Made by a program: the position numbers and the translations under genes. Of a stretch of 64,000 nucleotides of DNA, positions 63,297 to 64,000 are shown one piece after another. The notes under the pieces are model-generated. The model was not told the origin of the DNA. It did no database searches and was given only the letters and a program-made list of their open reading frames with translations. The first letter of the stretch is position 1. Every line of letters starts with the position of its first letter. The stretch is from Streptomyces sp. Ru62 (GTDB lineage Bacteria > Actinomycetota > Actinomycetes > Streptomycetales > Streptomycetaceae): the NCBI RefSeq assembly GCF_002920615.1, contig NZ_PQSU01000016.1:62001-126000 (forward strand), given 5' to 3'.

Positions 63297-64000
63297 GCTC
63301 GCCCACCTCCGCCCTTCACTACGGCTGTATCGCTCGGTCCCGCGTCCTTGGAATGTCCGCTCGGTGACCCCGTTGCCGGTGGGACGGATGACCCCTGCCC
63401 CCGGTTCCGTTCCGGGCCGGTCTCTTTCCCTCCTCCGACACCGGCCGATCGCGCCTGCGGAGTGCCTTCGGGCCGTAGATGGGTGAGCAGCGGCAGCAGT
63501 CTTGCCCTGCCCCGGGCGCACCGGCTCTTCACCGTCCCCGTGGGGACATCGAGGATCCGCGCGGCCTCCGCCACGGGGTAGCCCTGCATGTCCACCAGGA
63601 CCAAAGCGGCCCGCTGCTCGGGCGGAAGGGTGCCGAGCGCTTCGAGGAGCTGGCGGTGCACGTCCTTCCGCTCGGCCGGCGCCGAGGCGGACTCGTACGG
63701 CTCCAGCAGTTGCTCCAGCCGCTCGGTGTCGTCGACCGGAGCCGTCTTCCGCGAGGCTGCCTTACGCGCCCGGTCCAGGCAGGCGTTCACCGTGATCCTG
63801 TGCAGCCACGTCGTGACGGCCGACTGTCCCCGGAAGGTGTGGGCGGCCCGGTAGGCCGACACCAGGGCGTCCTGAACGGCGTCAGCGGCCTCCTCGCGGT
63901 CCCCCAGGGTCCGCAGGGCGACCGCCCAGAGCCGGTCCCGGTGGCGCCGCACGATCTCACCGAAGGCCTCGGGGTCGCCTTCGACGTGGCGGGCGAGCAG
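63293..64000 (-). CDS. sigM: ECF RNA polymerase sigma factor SigM, 5' end missing
   Basis: About 235 residues are visible; the gene continues past the right edge. Region 2 reads LLARHVEGDPEAFGEIVRRHRDRLW, then LGDREEAADAVQDALVSAYRAAHTFRG and WLHRITVNACLDRARK. Region 4 shows LPPEQRAALVLVDMQGYPVAEAARILDVPTGTVKSRCARGRARL. The C-terminal 50 residues are a Gly/Ser-rich extension. Its position next to the anti-sigma and trxBA genes matches sigM of S. coelicolor. Confidence 0.9.
   Translation of the reverse strand: MLARHVEGDPEAFGEIVRRHRDRLWAVALRTLGDREEAADAVQDALVSAYRAAHTFRGQSAVTTWLHRITVNACLDRARKAASRKTAPVDDTERLEQLLEPYESASAPAERKDVHRQLLEALGTLPPEQRAALVLVDMQGYPVAEAARILDVPTGTVKSRCARGRARLLPLLTHLRPEGTPQARSAGVGGGKETGPERNRGQGSSVPPATGSPSGHSKDAGPSDTAVVKGGGGRA

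Overview
The window is the origin-proximal core of a Streptomyces (or very close relative) chromosome. The evidence is the very high GC content, GTG and TTG starts, oriC with many copies of the TTGTCCACA-type DnaA box, four perfect GTTTCACGTGAAAC parS sites, and the Streptomyces gene order sigM-antisigma-trxBA-GNAT-parBA-rsmG-jag-yidC-yidD-rnpA-rpmH-dnaA-oriC-dnaN-gnd-recF-DUF721-gyrB-gyrA. The order and products agree with the S. coelicolor region around its origin as I remember it. I see no insertion sequence, prophage, CRISPR array or integrated plasmid.

Left part (1-12.8 kb): the end of an HTTM membrane protein gene with its DUF5819 partner (minus), then the complete phenylacetyl-CoA epoxidase operon paaABCDE (plus) behind a repeat-rich control region. 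This is followed by a minus-strand series: rhodanese, J-domain protein, DUF2252 protein, DUF3293 protein and a very large secreted FG-GAP/VCBS protein. A tRNA-Leu(CAG) closes this part.

Cell-envelope part (13.3-27.7 kb): fhaA-fhaB-pstP-rodA-pbpA-pknB, the conserved actinobacterial cluster coupling peptidoglycan synthesis to Ser/Thr phosphorylation. Converging on it are two class E sortases, a pabA/trpG-type glutamine amidotransferase and a 53-residue membrane protein, with a DUF881 protein upstream. The division gene crgA, an off-origin cluster of DnaA boxes, a rhomboid protease and a cyclophilin follow.

Middle part (27.9-40.5 kb): DUF5324 protein, tRNA-Ala(TGC), an HTH protein next to a membrane-anchored Ser/Thr kinase facing a secreted membrane-anchored protein, the tiny DLW-39 protein, a small secreted protein, a family 2 glycosyltransferase, a 3Fe-4S ferredoxin, a 1386-residue HTH-nSTAND1-WD40 protein, a mycothiol-dependent isomerase family protein and tRNA-Ile(GAT). 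This is the most accessory-looking stretch.

Replication and segregation part (40.5-64 kb): DUF3566 protein, gyrA, gyrB, DUF721 (DciA-type), recF, gnd, dnaN, oriC (about 50.6-51.2 kb) and dnaA run leftward. From the dnaA/rpmH divergent promoter region rpmH-rnpA-yidD-yidC-jag, rsmG and parAB run rightward. A GNAT gene follows, then trxA, trxB (behind a sequence that fits the SigR promoter consensus exactly), an anti-sigma gene and sigM (cut by the window edge) on the minus strand. DnaA boxes also occur outside oriC at about 1.34, 25.9-26.1, 53.7 and 57.7 kb. These satellite boxes, the interleaving of boxes with parS near parA, and the repeats ahead of paaA are the observations I would follow first. 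I did not find a clearly new multi-gene system.
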